A stretch of DNA of 64,000 nucleotides from Amycolatopsis oliviviridis (lineage in GTDB: Bacteria > Actinomycetota > Actinomycetes > Mycobacteriales > Pseudonocardiaceae). The DNA lies in assembly GCF_014654365.1 (NCBI RefSeq), contig NZ_BNAY01000003.1, positions 806,001-870,000 on the forward strand, in the 5' to 3' direction. Below, piece after piece: positions 51,914 through 60,961 of this stretch. Made by a program: the position numbers and the translations under genes. Numbering within the stretch: the stretch's first letter is position 1; every line of letters starts with the position of its first letter. Below the pieces are notes generated by a model, which saw only the letters and a program-made list of their open reading frames with translations, was not told where the DNA came from and made no database searches.

Positions 51914-51974
51914 AAAGAAGAAGCAAAAACCTCGCCCGAGGCATCTCACTCCTTCACGCAAAGGACTGTAGTTC

Positions 51975-54155
51975 ATGCTGCCCGAAAAGCTCGCTGCCTG
52001 GTCCCTCCGGCATCGCGCGCTCACCCTCGCCTGCTGGGTCGCCCTCGTGGTCGCCGCCCTGCTGTCGGGTGCCCTGCTGGACGGCGAAAGCCGGCGGAGC
52101 ACCGATCCCGGCGAATCCGGCCGCGCGCAGACCGCTTTGAACGCCCAGAGCACCTTCGATCCCTTACGAGAGAACGTCCTCGTCGAGGCGAAGGAACCCG
52201 GCTCGCCGCCCTTCGCCTCGAACGAAGAACTCCGCCGGGCGACCGAAGACCTGGTCGCCACGCTCACCCGATCCGGTTCCGTCACCGACGTCCGTTCACC
52301 GCTGGCCCCCGACGGCGCGGAGCGGATCTCGGCAGGCGGCGCGTCCGGTCTCGTCGGTTTCTCGATCGCGGGCGGGGAGAAGGACATCCGCCCGAACTTC
52401 GAGACCGCGGCCGCTCAGGTCGACATGGTCGCCGCCCGGCATCCGTCCGTCCGGTTGGGCCTGTCCGGCGATCTCAGCTTGTCGACCGTGGTCGACAAGG
52501 GCATCCGGGAAGACGTCAAACGATCGGAATTCCTTTCCCTGCCGATGACACTGGTGATCCTGCTGATCGTCTTCGGGGCGCTGGTCGCGGCGTCGGTCCC
52601 GTTGCTGCTGGCCGGGACGAGTGTCGCGGCGACGTTCGGTTTCCTGTCCGTCGTCGACGACTTCACCCCGATCAACAGCGCGACGACGGTGATCACGCTA
52701 CTGATCGGGATGGCGGTGGGCGTCGACTATTCGCTGTTCTTCCTGCGACGGCAAAGAGAAGAACGCGCACGGGGGCACTCGATCGACGACGCGATCCTGA
52801 TCGCGGCGCGGACGTCCGGGCACGTGGTGGTCGTCTCCGGCGTGACGGTCGTCCTGTGCGTGAGCGGGCTGGTGTTCACCGGACTCGACAACTTCACCGG
52901 GCTCGCGATCAGTACGGCGTTCGTGGTCGGCCTGGCCGTTCTCGGCGCGGTCACCGTGCTGCCCGCGTCACTTTCGCTCCTGGGCGGCAAGGTCGATCGC
53001 GGCCGGATTCCCTGGCTGGGCAAGCGGCGCACCACCGCGGAGAACTCGCGGTTCTGGTCCGCGACCGCCCGCGTGGTCACCCGCCGCCCGGCGCTGTGGG
53101 GCGGACTCGCCTCCGCGCTGCTGATCCTGCTCACCCTGCCCGCCCTCGGCATGCGCCTGCAGGATCCGACACCGGCGGAGAGCCTGCCGCGATCGATGGC
53201 GACGATCGATGCCGCCGTCCGCACCCAGGAAGCCTTCCCAGGCGTCGTCTATCCCGCGACGGTGGTGCTGACGGCCGAGAAAGGCGGCCCCGTCGACAGC
53301 CCGGCGCTGCGGTCGGCGATCACGGATCTCGAACGGCGGATCGGGGAATCCGGCGGTGTCCTGAACAAACCCATCGCGGTCGCGAACGTCGACGACGCGG
53401 TGGTCGTCCGGGTCCCGCTGTCCGGCGCCGGCCGCGATCCCCAGGCCGACGCCGCACTGGCGAAACTGCGCACCGAGGTCCTGCCCGAGACGATCGGCCG
53501 GGTGGACGGTGTCGACTTCGCGGTGTCGGGACGCACGGCGAACGCCCGCGACTTCGCCGACCGGGTCATCGAGCGGATGCCGCTGGTCGTCGGTTTCGTC
53601 CTGCTGGCGGCGTTCGTGTTGCTGCTGCTGGCTTTCCGGTCCGTGGCGGTGTCGCTCGTGTCGCTCCTGCTCAACCTGCTGTCGATCGGCGCGGCGTACG
53701 GGGTGCTCACCTGGATCTTCCAGGACGGCCATTTCGCCTCGCTGCTGGGATTCACGCCGTACGGCGGGGTGGTCGGCTGGCTGCCGATGTTCATGTTCGT
53801 CCTGCTGCTCGGGCTGAGCATGGACTACCACATCTTCATCCTCAGCCGGATCCGTGAACGCCGGGCCGACGGGGCCGTCACCGCGATCGTCCGCGGCACC
53901 GGCACCAGCGCGGGAGTGGTCAGCGGTGCGGCGGTGATCATGGTCGGCGTGTTCAGCGTCTTCATCACGCTGAGCGCGATCGAGTACAAGATGATGGGGG
54001 TCGGGATGGCGGTCGCCGTCCTGATCGACGCCACGCTGGTCCGCGGCGTGCTGCTGCCCGCCTTCCTGGCACTGCTGGGCGAACGGGCCTGGCGGCGCGA
54101 CCGTAAATCCGTGGCTCCCGGACGCGTACCGGAACTATCGTCGCCGCATGCCTGA
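51975..54155 (+). CDS. MMPL family RND-type transporter
   Basis: The 726-residue transporter exports lipids or drugs, using the proton gradient. It has the expected 12 membrane helices in two halves (one at ~17-35, then five at ~180-330; one at ~370-390 and five at ~545-705) with two periplasmic porter loops. The proton-relay motifs are present: GMAVGVDYSLFFLRRQREE in the first half and GLSMDYHIFILSRIRERR in the second. It is shorter than MmpL3 and lacks its long C-terminal tail. No lipid biosynthesis genes flank it. Its stop overlaps the methyltransferase start by 8 nt. Confidence 0.92.
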   Translation: MLPEKLAAWSLRHRALTLACWVALVVAALLSGALLDGESRRSTDPGESGRAQTALNAQSTFDPLRENVLVEAKEPGSPPFASNEELRRATEDLVATLTRSGSVTDVRSPLAPDGAERISAGGASGLVGFSIAGGEKDIRPNFETAAAQVDMVAARHPSVRLGLSGDLSLSTVVDKGIREDVKRSEFLSLPMTLVILLIVFGALVAASVPLLLAGTSVAATFGFLSVVDDFTPINSATTVITLLIGMAVGVDYSLFFLRRQREERARGHSIDDAILIAARTSGHVVVVSGVTVVLCVSGLVFTGLDNFTGLAISTAFVVGLAVLGAVTVLPASLSLLGGKVDRGRIPWLGKRRTTAENSRFWSATARVVTRRPALWGGLASALLILLTLPALGMRLQDPTPAESLPRSMATIDAAVRTQEAFPGVVYPATVVLTAEKGGPVDSPALRSAITDLERRIGESGGVLNKPIAVANVDDAVVVRVPLSGAGRDPQADAALAKLRTEVLPETIGRVDGVDFAVSGRTANARDFADRVIERMPLVVGFVLLAAFVLLLLAFRSVAVSLVSLLLNLLSIGAAYGVLTWIFQDGHFASLLGFTPYGGVVGWLPMFMFVLLLGLSMDYHIFILSRIRERRADGAVTAIVRGTGTSAGVVSGAAVIMVGVFSVFITLSAIEYKMMGVGMAVAVLIDATLVRGVLLPAFLALLGERAWRRDRKSVAPGRVPELSSPHA

Positions 54156-54873
54156 CGCGCTCTTCGCCCACGCCCGGCTCGCACCGATCTACGACGCCTT
54201 CGACGGCGCTCGCGACGATCTGGACCACTACCTGGCCATCATCGGCGAACTCGGGGCGAAGAGAGTGCTCGACGTCGGCTGCGGAACCGGCTGCCTGGCC
54301 GTTCTCCTGGCCGGGCGCGGGATCGAGGTCGTGGGGGTCGATCCGGCCGAGGCGTCACTGGAGATCGCGAAGGCCAAGGACCCGGAAGGGAAGATCACCT
54401 GGATCCACGGTGACGCGAAAGCGGCGGGCGAGGCGGCCGCCGATCTCGCCGTGATGACCGGCAACGTGGCCCAGGTCTTCCTCACCGACGACGAATGGCG
54501 CCGGACCCTCGAAGGCGTCCACACGGCACTGAAGCCGGGTGGGCATCTGGTCTTCGAGATCCGGCGCCCCGGTCGCCGCGTGTGGGAGGACTGGGCCGCC
54601 GACACCGCGCACGACGTCATCGACGTCCCGGGCGTCGGCGAGGTGGAGCAGTGGCGCGAGGTCACCGAGGTGAACCTCCCGTTCGTCTCGTTCCGGTACA
54701 GCTACCGGTTCGCAGACGGCGAGGTGATCACCTCGGACTCGAAACTCTGGTTCCGCGAGCGCGAAGACCTGGAGGCTTTGCTGGCGGAGCACGGTTTCCG
54801 CGTCCTGGACGTCCGGGACGCCCCCGACCGTCCAGGACGCGAGTACGTGTTCATCGCCCGGCGAACGACCTGA
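54148..54873 (+). CDS. class I SAM-dependent methyltransferase
   Basis: The 241-residue enzyme has motif I VLDVGCGTGCLAVLLAGRG, an acidic ribose-binding residue in VVGVDPAEASLEIAKA, and the post-motif ADLAVMTGNVAQVFLTDDEWRRTLE. The region PGGHLVFEIRRP is motif III. It belongs to the Methyltransf_25 group; the acceptor is unknown. The gene overlaps the MMPL gene by 8 nt, so co-expression is likely, perhaps modifying a compound that the pump exports (inference). Confidence 0.88.
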   Translation: MPDALFAHARLAPIYDAFDGARDDLDHYLAIIGELGAKRVLDVGCGTGCLAVLLAGRGIEVVGVDPAEASLEIAKAKDPEGKITWIHGDAKAAGEAAADLAVMTGNVAQVFLTDDEWRRTLEGVHTALKPGGHLVFEIRRPGRRVWEDWAADTAHDVIDVPGVGEVEQWREVTEVNLPFVSFRYSYRFADGEVITSDSKLWFREREDLEALLAEHGFRVLDVRDAPDRPGREYVFIARRTT

Positions 54874-54925
54874 AAGGAGCGCGCGGCCCGGGTATCGTGT
54901 GACGCCACGGCTTGAGGAGATCATC

Positions 54926-56383
54926 GTGGCGAAGTCCCTGGCGCTGTTCGTACATGGTCTGTTTTCCACCGAAGCGACTTGGAACGCGTTACGCGGTCTA
55001 CTCGCGACGGACGCGGAACTCACCGAAGACTACGACTTCGACACCTTCGGTTACTCCACACCGAAACTGCGCATGAACCCGGCGCGCCGCGTCCCCGACT
55101 TCAACGTCCTCGCCGACAGGCTGGCGAGTCTCCTCGAAACCAAGCACGCCGACGCGCCGCGCGTGGTCCTGGTGGCGCACAGCCAAGGCGGGCTGATCGT
55201 GCTGCGTTTTCTCATGCGGCAGCTCGCCGAAGGCAACGGGGTACGGCTGAGCCGCATCCGCCGGATCGTGCTGTTCGCCTGCCCCAACAACGGATCCGAG
55301 TTCATGCTGACCTTGCGGCGTTCACTGCTCGGCTGGCACGCCCAGGAACGGGAACTGCGGCCGCTCGCGGAGTCGGTGGTCGAAACCCAGCGCCGGGTGC
55401 TGGCCGACGTCGTCTACGCGCCGCACCTCGACGAGCACCGCTGCCCGATCCCGGTCGTCTGCTACGCCGGCGACACCGACAACATCGTCTGGGCCTCCTC
55501 GGCCAAAAGCGTGTTCCCGGCGGTCGGGGTCCTGCAGGGCGACCATTCCTCGATCATCCAGCCGGACGGCGCGACCCACCCGACGTACCTGGTGGTCCGC
55601 GATTCCCTGCGCACCGCGCTCACCGAACCGATGCCCTCCCCCGCGAAACGCAAGACCGGCATGGCCTCGTCGGAAAGCGACGATTACCACGCCGAGATGA
55701 CCTTGCACGGGCCGATCATGGTCGACATCGGCGGTGCGTCCGAAAGGCCCGTCGCCGTCGCCGTCCGGTCCGGGCCGGTCGACCAGATCGCCGGCGTCGA
55801 CATCGTGTGCACGTCCGAGAACATCTACATGCAGATGGCGATGACCTTCAAACCGTCGGTTTCGGGACGGCTGCGCCGCGCGGCCGCCAAGAAGGGGCCC
55901 GCGGGCGAGATCATCGAAGACACCGCCGCGGCCGAACTCGACGCCTGGATGCGGGAGAACGGCCGGTTCGGCCTGCCCGTCGAACCGGGGACCGTCGCCG
56001 CCACCTCGTCGGGCGACCTGATCCGGCGCGACGTCCACCGGATCTACCACGCCGCGATCGGGATCCCCGTCCCCGGCACCGACCGTTTCGAGGTGAGCCC
56101 GGTTTCGGTCGCGCAGGCCGTGCACAACGTCTTCGACCTCGCCCGCCGCGAACGGGACGAGGACGGCCTCCCGCTCCGTTCGGTGCTCATGCCGTTGTTC
56201 GGCGCCGGGCTCGGCGGGCTCGATCCGGCCATCTGCTTCGAATGGATGTGGCGGGCCCTGGAACAGGAACTGCGGAAGGACGACGCCTGGGAAGTGCACA
56301 TCTCGACCTGGACGAAGGCCGAGACCGAGATCATCCTCGCCGGGGTCCAGGCCCACGCCCACCGGGCGGACGTGGCGTCCTGA
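54926..56383 (+). CDS. fusion of alpha/beta hydrolase (lipase-like) and macro-like domain
   Basis: Residues 1-235 form an alpha/beta hydrolase: FVHGLFSTEATW oxyanion strand, nucleophile elbow VLVAHSQGGLIVLRF, an Asp in YAGDTDNIV and a His in LQGDHSSII complete the catalytic triad. Residues ~275-470 look like a macro (ADP-ribose-binding) domain: VDIVCTSENIYMQMA in the ADP-ribose entry strand, then LPVEPGTVAATSSGDL, RIYHAAIG, SVAQAVHNVFDLARR and SVLMPLFGAGLGGL, the order seen in macro proteins. The usual NAAN motif is replaced by SEN. The GTG at 54926 is chosen because TGAGGAG precedes it by 6 bp; an earlier GTG at 54899 lacks one. The role is unknown; hydrolase plus ADP-ribose sensor suggests stress signalling or defence. 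Confidence 0.78.
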   Translation: MAKSLALFVHGLFSTEATWNALRGLLATDAELTEDYDFDTFGYSTPKLRMNPARRVPDFNVLADRLASLLETKHADAPRVVLVAHSQGGLIVLRFLMRQLAEGNGVRLSRIRRIVLFACPNNGSEFMLTLRRSLLGWHAQERELRPLAESVVETQRRVLADVVYAPHLDEHRCPIPVVCYAGDTDNIVWASSAKSVFPAVGVLQGDHSSIIQPDGATHPTYLVVRDSLRTALTEPMPSPAKRKTGMASSESDDYHAEMTLHGPIMVDIGGASERPVAVAVRSGPVDQIAGVDIVCTSENIYMQMAMTFKPSVSGRLRRAAAKKGPAGEIIEDTAAAELDAWMRENGRFGLPVEPGTVAATSSGDLIRRDVHRIYHAAIGIPVPGTDRFEVSPVSVAQAVHNVFDLARRERDEDGLPLRSVLMPLFGAGLGGLDPAICFEWMWRALEQELRKDDAWEVHISTWTKAETEIILAGVQAHAHRADVAS

Positions 56384-56389
56384 ACCCGG

Positions 56390-57751
56390 CTACAGCACCT
56401 CGCCGTCCGGCACAATCTTCGGCCCGACGATCTTGACCGCGCCCCGGATCACCACGTTCTTCCCGAACGTGACATCGCCTTCCACGTCGAGGCTCGTGCA
56501 GTCCCGCAGTGACGGCGCGTCCGGGATCCGGGCGTCGAAGTCGTTCAGCAGCTTGAAATGGTCCTTGCTCAGCGACACCACCGGCGGCGTGGTGAACTGC
56601 GGGACCATCTCGCCGCTGTCGTCCAGCCGGTACGCGTCGGACCGGACGACGAGCAGATCGTCGGTGGTCTTGACCGGCGCGAACCGGGACCGCGGGATCT
56701 CGATGGCCTGGGCGCCCTCGACCGAGGCGATCGCCGCGCCCATCGCCGTTTCGAGCTGGATCACCGGGGTGCTCGCGGAGTCGGTCGGGTCGACGGTCTT
56801 GCGGTTCACGATGAGCGGGAGTTCCGGCGCGGCCGGATCGGCGTCCTGCAACGCCTTCAGCCGTTCCAGGTCGAACCAGATGTTGTTCGTGTTGAAGTAC
56901 CGCCACTTGGCGACGTCGCCGAAGGAGTCGTCACCGGCCGGGACCTGCGCGGACTCGCGGAGCACGATCCGGCCGTCGCGCCGCGCGAGGTGCCCGCCCT
57001 TGCGGTCGGCGGGTGTGCCGAGCACGGTCTCCATGGCGAACGGGATGTCGTTTTCCGCGAGCCAGGCGGCGATCCGCGCGTCCGGCACGGCGCCGACGTT
57101 GTCCGCGTTGGACACGAAGACCCAGCGGATCCCTTCGGCCAGCAGCAGATCGAGCATGCCGCTCACGGCCAGCGCGATGTAGATGTCGCCGTGACCGGGC
57201 GGGCACCATTCGAGTTCCGGATCGGCGGGCCACTCGACCGGGACGTGCCCGTCCGCGGTGATCTTCGGTTCGCGGCCCTGCAGGAAGTCGGCCGGGATGA
57301 CCGGGTCGGCGAGCGTGGGGTACTTCTTCAGCAGCGCGAGGGAGGGCTCCCGGGTGCCCGCCGAGTTCATCAGGATGAGCGGCAGCCGGGCCCCGTAGGC
57401 GGCGCGGGTGTCGAGCACCCGCATCGCGATGACGTCGAGGAACGTTTTGCCCGGTTTGATTTCCAGCAGCGATTTCGGGCCGGACAGGCCCATGCTGGTG
57501 CCGAGGCCGCCGTTGAGTTTGAGTACCGCCGTCCGGTCCAATACCCGTCGCGCGGTTTCGGCGTCCGGATCAGGCAGGTCCACCAAGCGGCTGATGTCCT
57601 CGAGCGGTTCGAGTTCCGAACCCGGCAATTCGCCGGCACCGGTTTCGGAAAGCTGCTCGAGCCGTCGTCGCAGCGCCGCCACTTCTTGGGCGTGCGCCCC
57701 CGCGGAACGCATTTTCGACAACGTTTCGGTGAAACGATCAGGCACGCTCAT
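56390..57751 (-). CDS. UTP-sugar-1-phosphate uridylyltransferase, eukaryotic-type UDPGP family
   Basis: The 453-residue enzyme is of the UGP2/UDPGP family rather than bacterial GalU. It has the N-terminal nucleotide-binding LKLNGGLGTSMGLSGPKSLLEIKPGKTF, the substrate segment MNSAGTREPSLALLKKYP, WCPPGHGDIYIAL, the metal/nucleotide VFVSNADNVGAVPD, and KWRYFNTNNIWFDLERL. The C-terminal beta-helix ends VVIRGAVKIVGPKI. It makes UDP-glucose or a related UDP-sugar. The ATG at 57751 follows AAAGG; an extension upstream to 57883 is dissimilar. It is divergent from the radical SAM operon and could be its last step. It may also replace the missing galU of this locus. Confidence 0.9.
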   Translation of the reverse strand: MSVPDRFTETLSKMRSAGAHAQEVAALRRRLEQLSETGAGELPGSELEPLEDISRLVDLPDPDAETARRVLDRTAVLKLNGGLGTSMGLSGPKSLLEIKPGKTFLDVIAMRVLDTRAAYGARLPLILMNSAGTREPSLALLKKYPTLADPVIPADFLQGREPKITADGHVPVEWPADPELEWCPPGHGDIYIALAVSGMLDLLLAEGIRWVFVSNADNVGAVPDARIAAWLAENDIPFAMETVLGTPADRKGGHLARRDGRIVLRESAQVPAGDDSFGDVAKWRYFNTNNIWFDLERLKALQDADPAAPELPLIVNRKTVDPTDSASTPVIQLETAMGAAIASVEGAQAIEIPRSRFAPVKTTDDLLVVRSDAYRLDDSGEMVPQFTTPPVVSLSKDHFKLLNDFDARIPDAPSLRDCTSLDVEGDVTFGKNVVIRGAVKIVGPKIVPDGEVL

Positions 57752-57855
57752 TGTGACCTTTCTGAACACTTCCCAAGGCGTTAGTATATCCGACCCGGGT
57801 GAAGGCCTGCCCGGCCCGTCGCGGTATGAGACCGCGAAGACCGAAGGCGGCGCGG

Positions 57856-58977
57856 ATGGCGGCGGACTCTCGTGGCGGACCACTCGATCTCACCTCGAAG
57901 CTTTACCAGGAATTCACTCGTCCGCAGGTTTCACTGGCGGCCAACGGGGTACAGCCCGCCGCGCCCGTGGTCGTCGAACTGGATCCGACGTCGTTCTGCG
58001 ACCTCGCATGCCCCGAATGCATCAGCGGAAGCCTGCTGAACGACGGCAGGTTCACCGCCGAAAGGCTGACCGGGCTCGCCGCCGAACTCGTCGAAGCGGG
58101 CGTCAAGGCGGTGATCCTCATCGGCGGCGGCGAACCCTTGTTGCATTCGGCGATCGGCGAGGTGATCACCACCTTGCACACGGGTGGGACAAGTATCGGC
58201 ATCACCACGAACGGAACGACGATTCACCGGCATGTCGGCGTACTGGCCGACAAAGTGGAGTGGACCCGGGTTTCGGTCGACGCGGCGACCGCGGAGACCT
58301 ATGGGAAATTCAGGCCCGGACGTGGCGGGCGGAACCGGTTCGCCGAAGTGATCGCGAACATGGAACTGCTCGGTTCCCGCAAAAGCGGAAAGCTCGGCTA
58401 TTCGTTTCTGGTGATGGGACGCCGCGCGGAGGACGGAACCCTCGCGGAAACCAACGCGGGCGAGATCGCCGCGGCCGCCGAACTGGCGAAACGGGTCGGT
58501 TGCGACTACTTCGAAGTGAAACCCGAGTACGACATGGAGCATTACATCCGGGGCCAGGATCCGGAGCTGCTCGACACGCTTTCCGCCCAGCTTTCCCGCC
58601 TGCGGGAACTGGAGGACGACGGTTTCACCGTGGTGAGTCCCGGCACGCTCGGCGTGCTCGGCGGCGCGGACGGCACCGCGCGGGAGGTCAAGGAGTACAC
58701 CACCTGCCCGGTGGCCGATCTCCGCACCCTGGTGACCTCCTCCGGCGCCTACTTCTGCCCGTACCACCGGGGGAATCCCGCGGCGCGGTACGGGGATCCC
58801 ACGACCGAGACGTTCTCGGCGATGTGGAACGGTGAACGCCGTCGCCGGGTCCGGGACGACGTCCGGCCCGACCGGCACTGCCGGTTCCACTGCATCCGCC
58901 ACCGGTCCAATCTCGCCTTGTTCGAGATGCGTGAGAAGCCCGGCGAAACGATCCCCGACTACGACCCTTTCCTGTGA
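57856..58977 (+). CDS. radical SAM protein with SPASM-like C-terminal cysteines
   Basis: The 373-residue enzyme carries the radical SAM cluster motif CDLACPEC (CxxxCxxC, near residue 53), the SAM-binding LIGGGEPLLH loop and TTNGTTIHRHVG. A C-terminal cysteine set (CPVADLRTLV..YFCPYHRGN and CRFHCIRH) looks like an auxiliary iron-sulfur cluster (SPASM/Twitch). Members of this kind modify small peptides or sugars, for example by epimerisation. No precursor peptide gene is visible. It is the first gene of an operon with a cupin and a GHMP kinase. The ATG at 57856 is the start where similarity begins; ATG 57826 or an earlier start are alternatives. Confidence 0.87.
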   Translation: MAADSRGGPLDLTSKLYQEFTRPQVSLAANGVQPAAPVVVELDPTSFCDLACPECISGSLLNDGRFTAERLTGLAAELVEAGVKAVILIGGGEPLLHSAIGEVITTLHTGGTSIGITTNGTTIHRHVGVLADKVEWTRVSVDAATAETYGKFRPGRGGRNRFAEVIANMELLGSRKSGKLGYSFLVMGRRAEDGTLAETNAGEIAAAAELAKRVGCDYFEVKPEYDMEHYIRGQDPELLDTLSAQLSRLRELEDDGFTVVSPGTLGVLGGADGTAREVKEYTTCPVADLRTLVTSSGAYFCPYHRGNPAARYGDPTTETFSAMWNGERRRRVRDDVRPDRHCRFHCIRHRSNLALFEMREKPGETIPDYDPFL

Positions 58978-58990
58978 CGGAGTCCCGATT

Positions 58991-59377
58991 GTGCGTACGA
59001 CAACCCCGCTGATCTCCCGCGCGGCCGACGGCAAGGAGACCGTGAAACCGGACGGCACCGCCGTCCGGTACCACCTGTTCGACGAATACGAGATCCACTG
59101 GAACGAACTGCCCGACGGCGTCACGCAGCAGTGGCATCACCACGACACCATCGAAGAGGCCGTCCACGTGGTGTCCGGCCGCATGCTGCTGCACTGGCGC
59201 GCGGACGGCGCGCAGCACACCGAGGAGCTGGGCCCCGGCGACGTCGCGCGGCTGGGCACCGCGCCGCACACGTGGGAGAACAAATCCGGCGAGGTGGTGC
59301 GGTTCATCGTCTTCAAGCTGGTGCTCGACGGGGTCGGCAAACGGGAGATCTTCCGGAATGACAAACAGCTCGACTGA
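58991..59377 (+). CDS. single-domain cupin
   Basis: The 128-residue protein has the two cupin motifs: WHHHDTIEEAVHVVSGRM with histidines and Glu, and LGPGDVARLGTAPHTWENKSGEVV with the distal His. These ligands could bind a divalent metal. It could be a sugar isomerase, epimerase or a binding subunit. It begins 13 bp after the radical SAM stop with CGGAG upstream, and its end overlaps the GHMP kinase gene by 20 nt. The metal site looks intact, so it is probably an enzyme. Confidence 0.88.
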   Translation: MRTTTPLISRAADGKETVKPDGTAVRYHLFDEYEIHWNELPDGVTQQWHHHDTIEEAVHVVSGRMLLHWRADGAQHTEELGPGDVARLGTAPHTWENKSGEVVRFIVFKLVLDGVGKREIFRNDKQLD

Positions 59378-60347
59378 GCCGCCGAGATCCGCGCCCGGCC
59401 GGATCTGCCTCGCGGGCGAGGACCTCGACTGGCTGGGCGGGGCGCCGATCCAGGCCGCGCTCGATCTGCGGATCCGGTGCGCCCTCACCCTTTCGCCGCG
59501 CGCCACCGCGTTCGAAGTGCGCGCCGCGGGCACGCTCACCGGACGGGCCAGGGCCGCGGACGTGTGGACCACGAGCGACCGGCCGTGGGCCGAGCTGGCC
59601 CGGATCGCGGTGACCTTCCACCACGATCGCGGCGACGAACTGTGGCCGAGCGGGCTGGACATCGTCTCCGAGGTCCCGCCGGGCGCGGGACTGGCCAGCA
59701 GCGCGGCACTGTGCGTCGCCGCGCTCGCCGTTTCGGCGGATCCGGCTTCCGCCGGCGAACGGATCGCCGAGGGGCTGGTGGTGGAGAAGCGGCTCGCGGG
59801 CCGCGACGTCGGCCCGATGGACTACGTGCCGTGCGTGACCGGCGGGGTCGTGCAGGTCGCCTGCGACGACGGCGCGATCCGCTCGGTCGACAGGCTCGCG
59901 TGGCCGGACGGGCTGGCGATCGTCGTCGTCGACACGCGGCGCACCAGGGACACCAGCGAGGTCATCCGCTGGAAGCGGGCGCGGAGCCAGGCCGGGGACC
60001 CGGCGATCGCCACCTACGTCCGGCGGACCACCGAAGCGGTCGACGCGCTGTCCGCCCTGCTGGTCTCCCCCGCGCCGGACATCACCGCGATCGGCGAACT
60101 CCTCGACCTGGCGCAAAGTTCGTTGCGGGACGACATGGGTGTCAGCGACGAGGTGACCGACGGCTGTATCGACGCGGTGAAACGGCACGGCGCTCTCGGC
60201 GCCAAGATCACCGGAACCGGAAAGGGCGGCTGCGTTTTCGGGGTCTTCCGGGAAGCCGACGCCGAAGACGCCGTTCGCCGTCTGACGGCCGAAGGTTTCG
60301 CGGCCACCCGGACCGCCGTGTCCGAAGCCGGGGTCCTGCCGGGTTAA
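59358..60347 (+). CDS. GHMP-family small-molecule (sugar) kinase
   Basis: The 329-residue kinase has motif 1 APGRICLAGEDLDWLGGAPI, the phosphate loop VPPGAGLASSAALCVAAL, the DTRRTRDTSEV catalytic region and motif 3 KITGTGKGGCVFGV. The N-terminal GRICLAGEDLDWLGG is close to galactokinase/arabinokinase-like enzymes that phosphorylate C1 of a sugar. It overlaps the cupin gene, and its stop lies against the 3' end of the convergent cyclo-ligase gene (4-nt overlap). Together with the divergent UDPGP enzyme it could take a free sugar to its UDP form. Confidence 0.9.
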   Translation: MTNSSTEPPRSAPGRICLAGEDLDWLGGAPIQAALDLRIRCALTLSPRATAFEVRAAGTLTGRARAADVWTTSDRPWAELARIAVTFHHDRGDELWPSGLDIVSEVPPGAGLASSAALCVAALAVSADPASAGERIAEGLVVEKRLAGRDVGPMDYVPCVTGGVVQVACDDGAIRSVDRLAWPDGLAIVVVDTRRTRDTSEVIRWKRARSQAGDPAIATYVRRTTEAVDALSALLVSPAPDITAIGELLDLAQSSLRDDMGVSDEVTDGCIDAVKRHGALGAKITGTGKGGCVFGVFREADAEDAVRRLTAEGFAATRTAVSEAGVLPG

Positions 60348-60937
60348 CCCACCGGACGCGGCACCAGACCGTGTCCTGGCGTCAGTACCCCGGTCATCCG
60401 GACGTCGTGCGGTTCGGCGGGCAGGGCGCGGACGAGTTCGGCGTCCCGGACGACGGCGATCAGCGCGGTGCCCGGCGCGGCGAAGGAGAGCGACCGGTCG
60501 TAGTACCCGGCGCCCCGGCCGAGCCGGACGCCTTCGTCGTCGACGGCGAGGGCCGGGATCAGCACCAGATCGGCCGTCCCCAGCGTGTCGGGACCGAGCC
60601 GGCGGCCGGTCGGTTCGAGCAGCCCGCGCAGGCGGCCCGGTCCGAGGCTCGACGGGCCTTCGTAGACGGCCCAGCCGAGCGGTCCCGGTTCGTCCGGGAC
60701 GATCGGCAGCAGCACCTGTTTGCCCTGGTCCAGAAGTTGATCAAGGAGCGACGCCGAGCCCGGTTCGGTCCCGAACGGGACATACGCGCCCACGGTGTCT
60801 CCCGGCAGCCGAGCGGCCGCGACGGCCAGCGCCTCGGCCTCCCTCGCCCGCTCTTCCGTCACCTGTGAACGACGTTCGGCGGTTATCCGAGAACGCCACT
60901 CCGCTTTGCTCAGGTGTTCATTGCCGGGCTCGCCCAC
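60344..60937 (-). CDS. 5-formyltetrahydrofolate cyclo-ligase
   Basis: The enzyme converts 5-formyl-THF to 5,10-methenyl-THF in folate recycling. The 197-residue protein has the ATP-binding TVGAYVPFGTEPGSASLLDQLL, the folate region VLIPALAVDDEGVRLGRGAGYYDRSLSF and the C-terminal LPAEPHDVRMTGVLTP. It starts at GTG 60937. This position, beside galU-moeA-rimJ, corresponds to Rv0992c. Confidence 0.94.
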   Translation of the reverse strand: MGEPGNEHLSKAEWRSRITAERRSQVTEERAREAEALAVAAARLPGDTVGAYVPFGTEPGSASLLDQLLDQGKQVLLPIVPDEPGPLGWAVYEGPSSLGPGRLRGLLEPTGRRLGPDTLGTADLVLIPALAVDDEGVRLGRGAGYYDRSLSFAAPGTALIAVVRDAELVRALPAEPHDVRMTGVLTPGHGLVPRPVG

Positions 60938-60961
60938 GGGGTCAGGTTAGGCTTCACGCCT

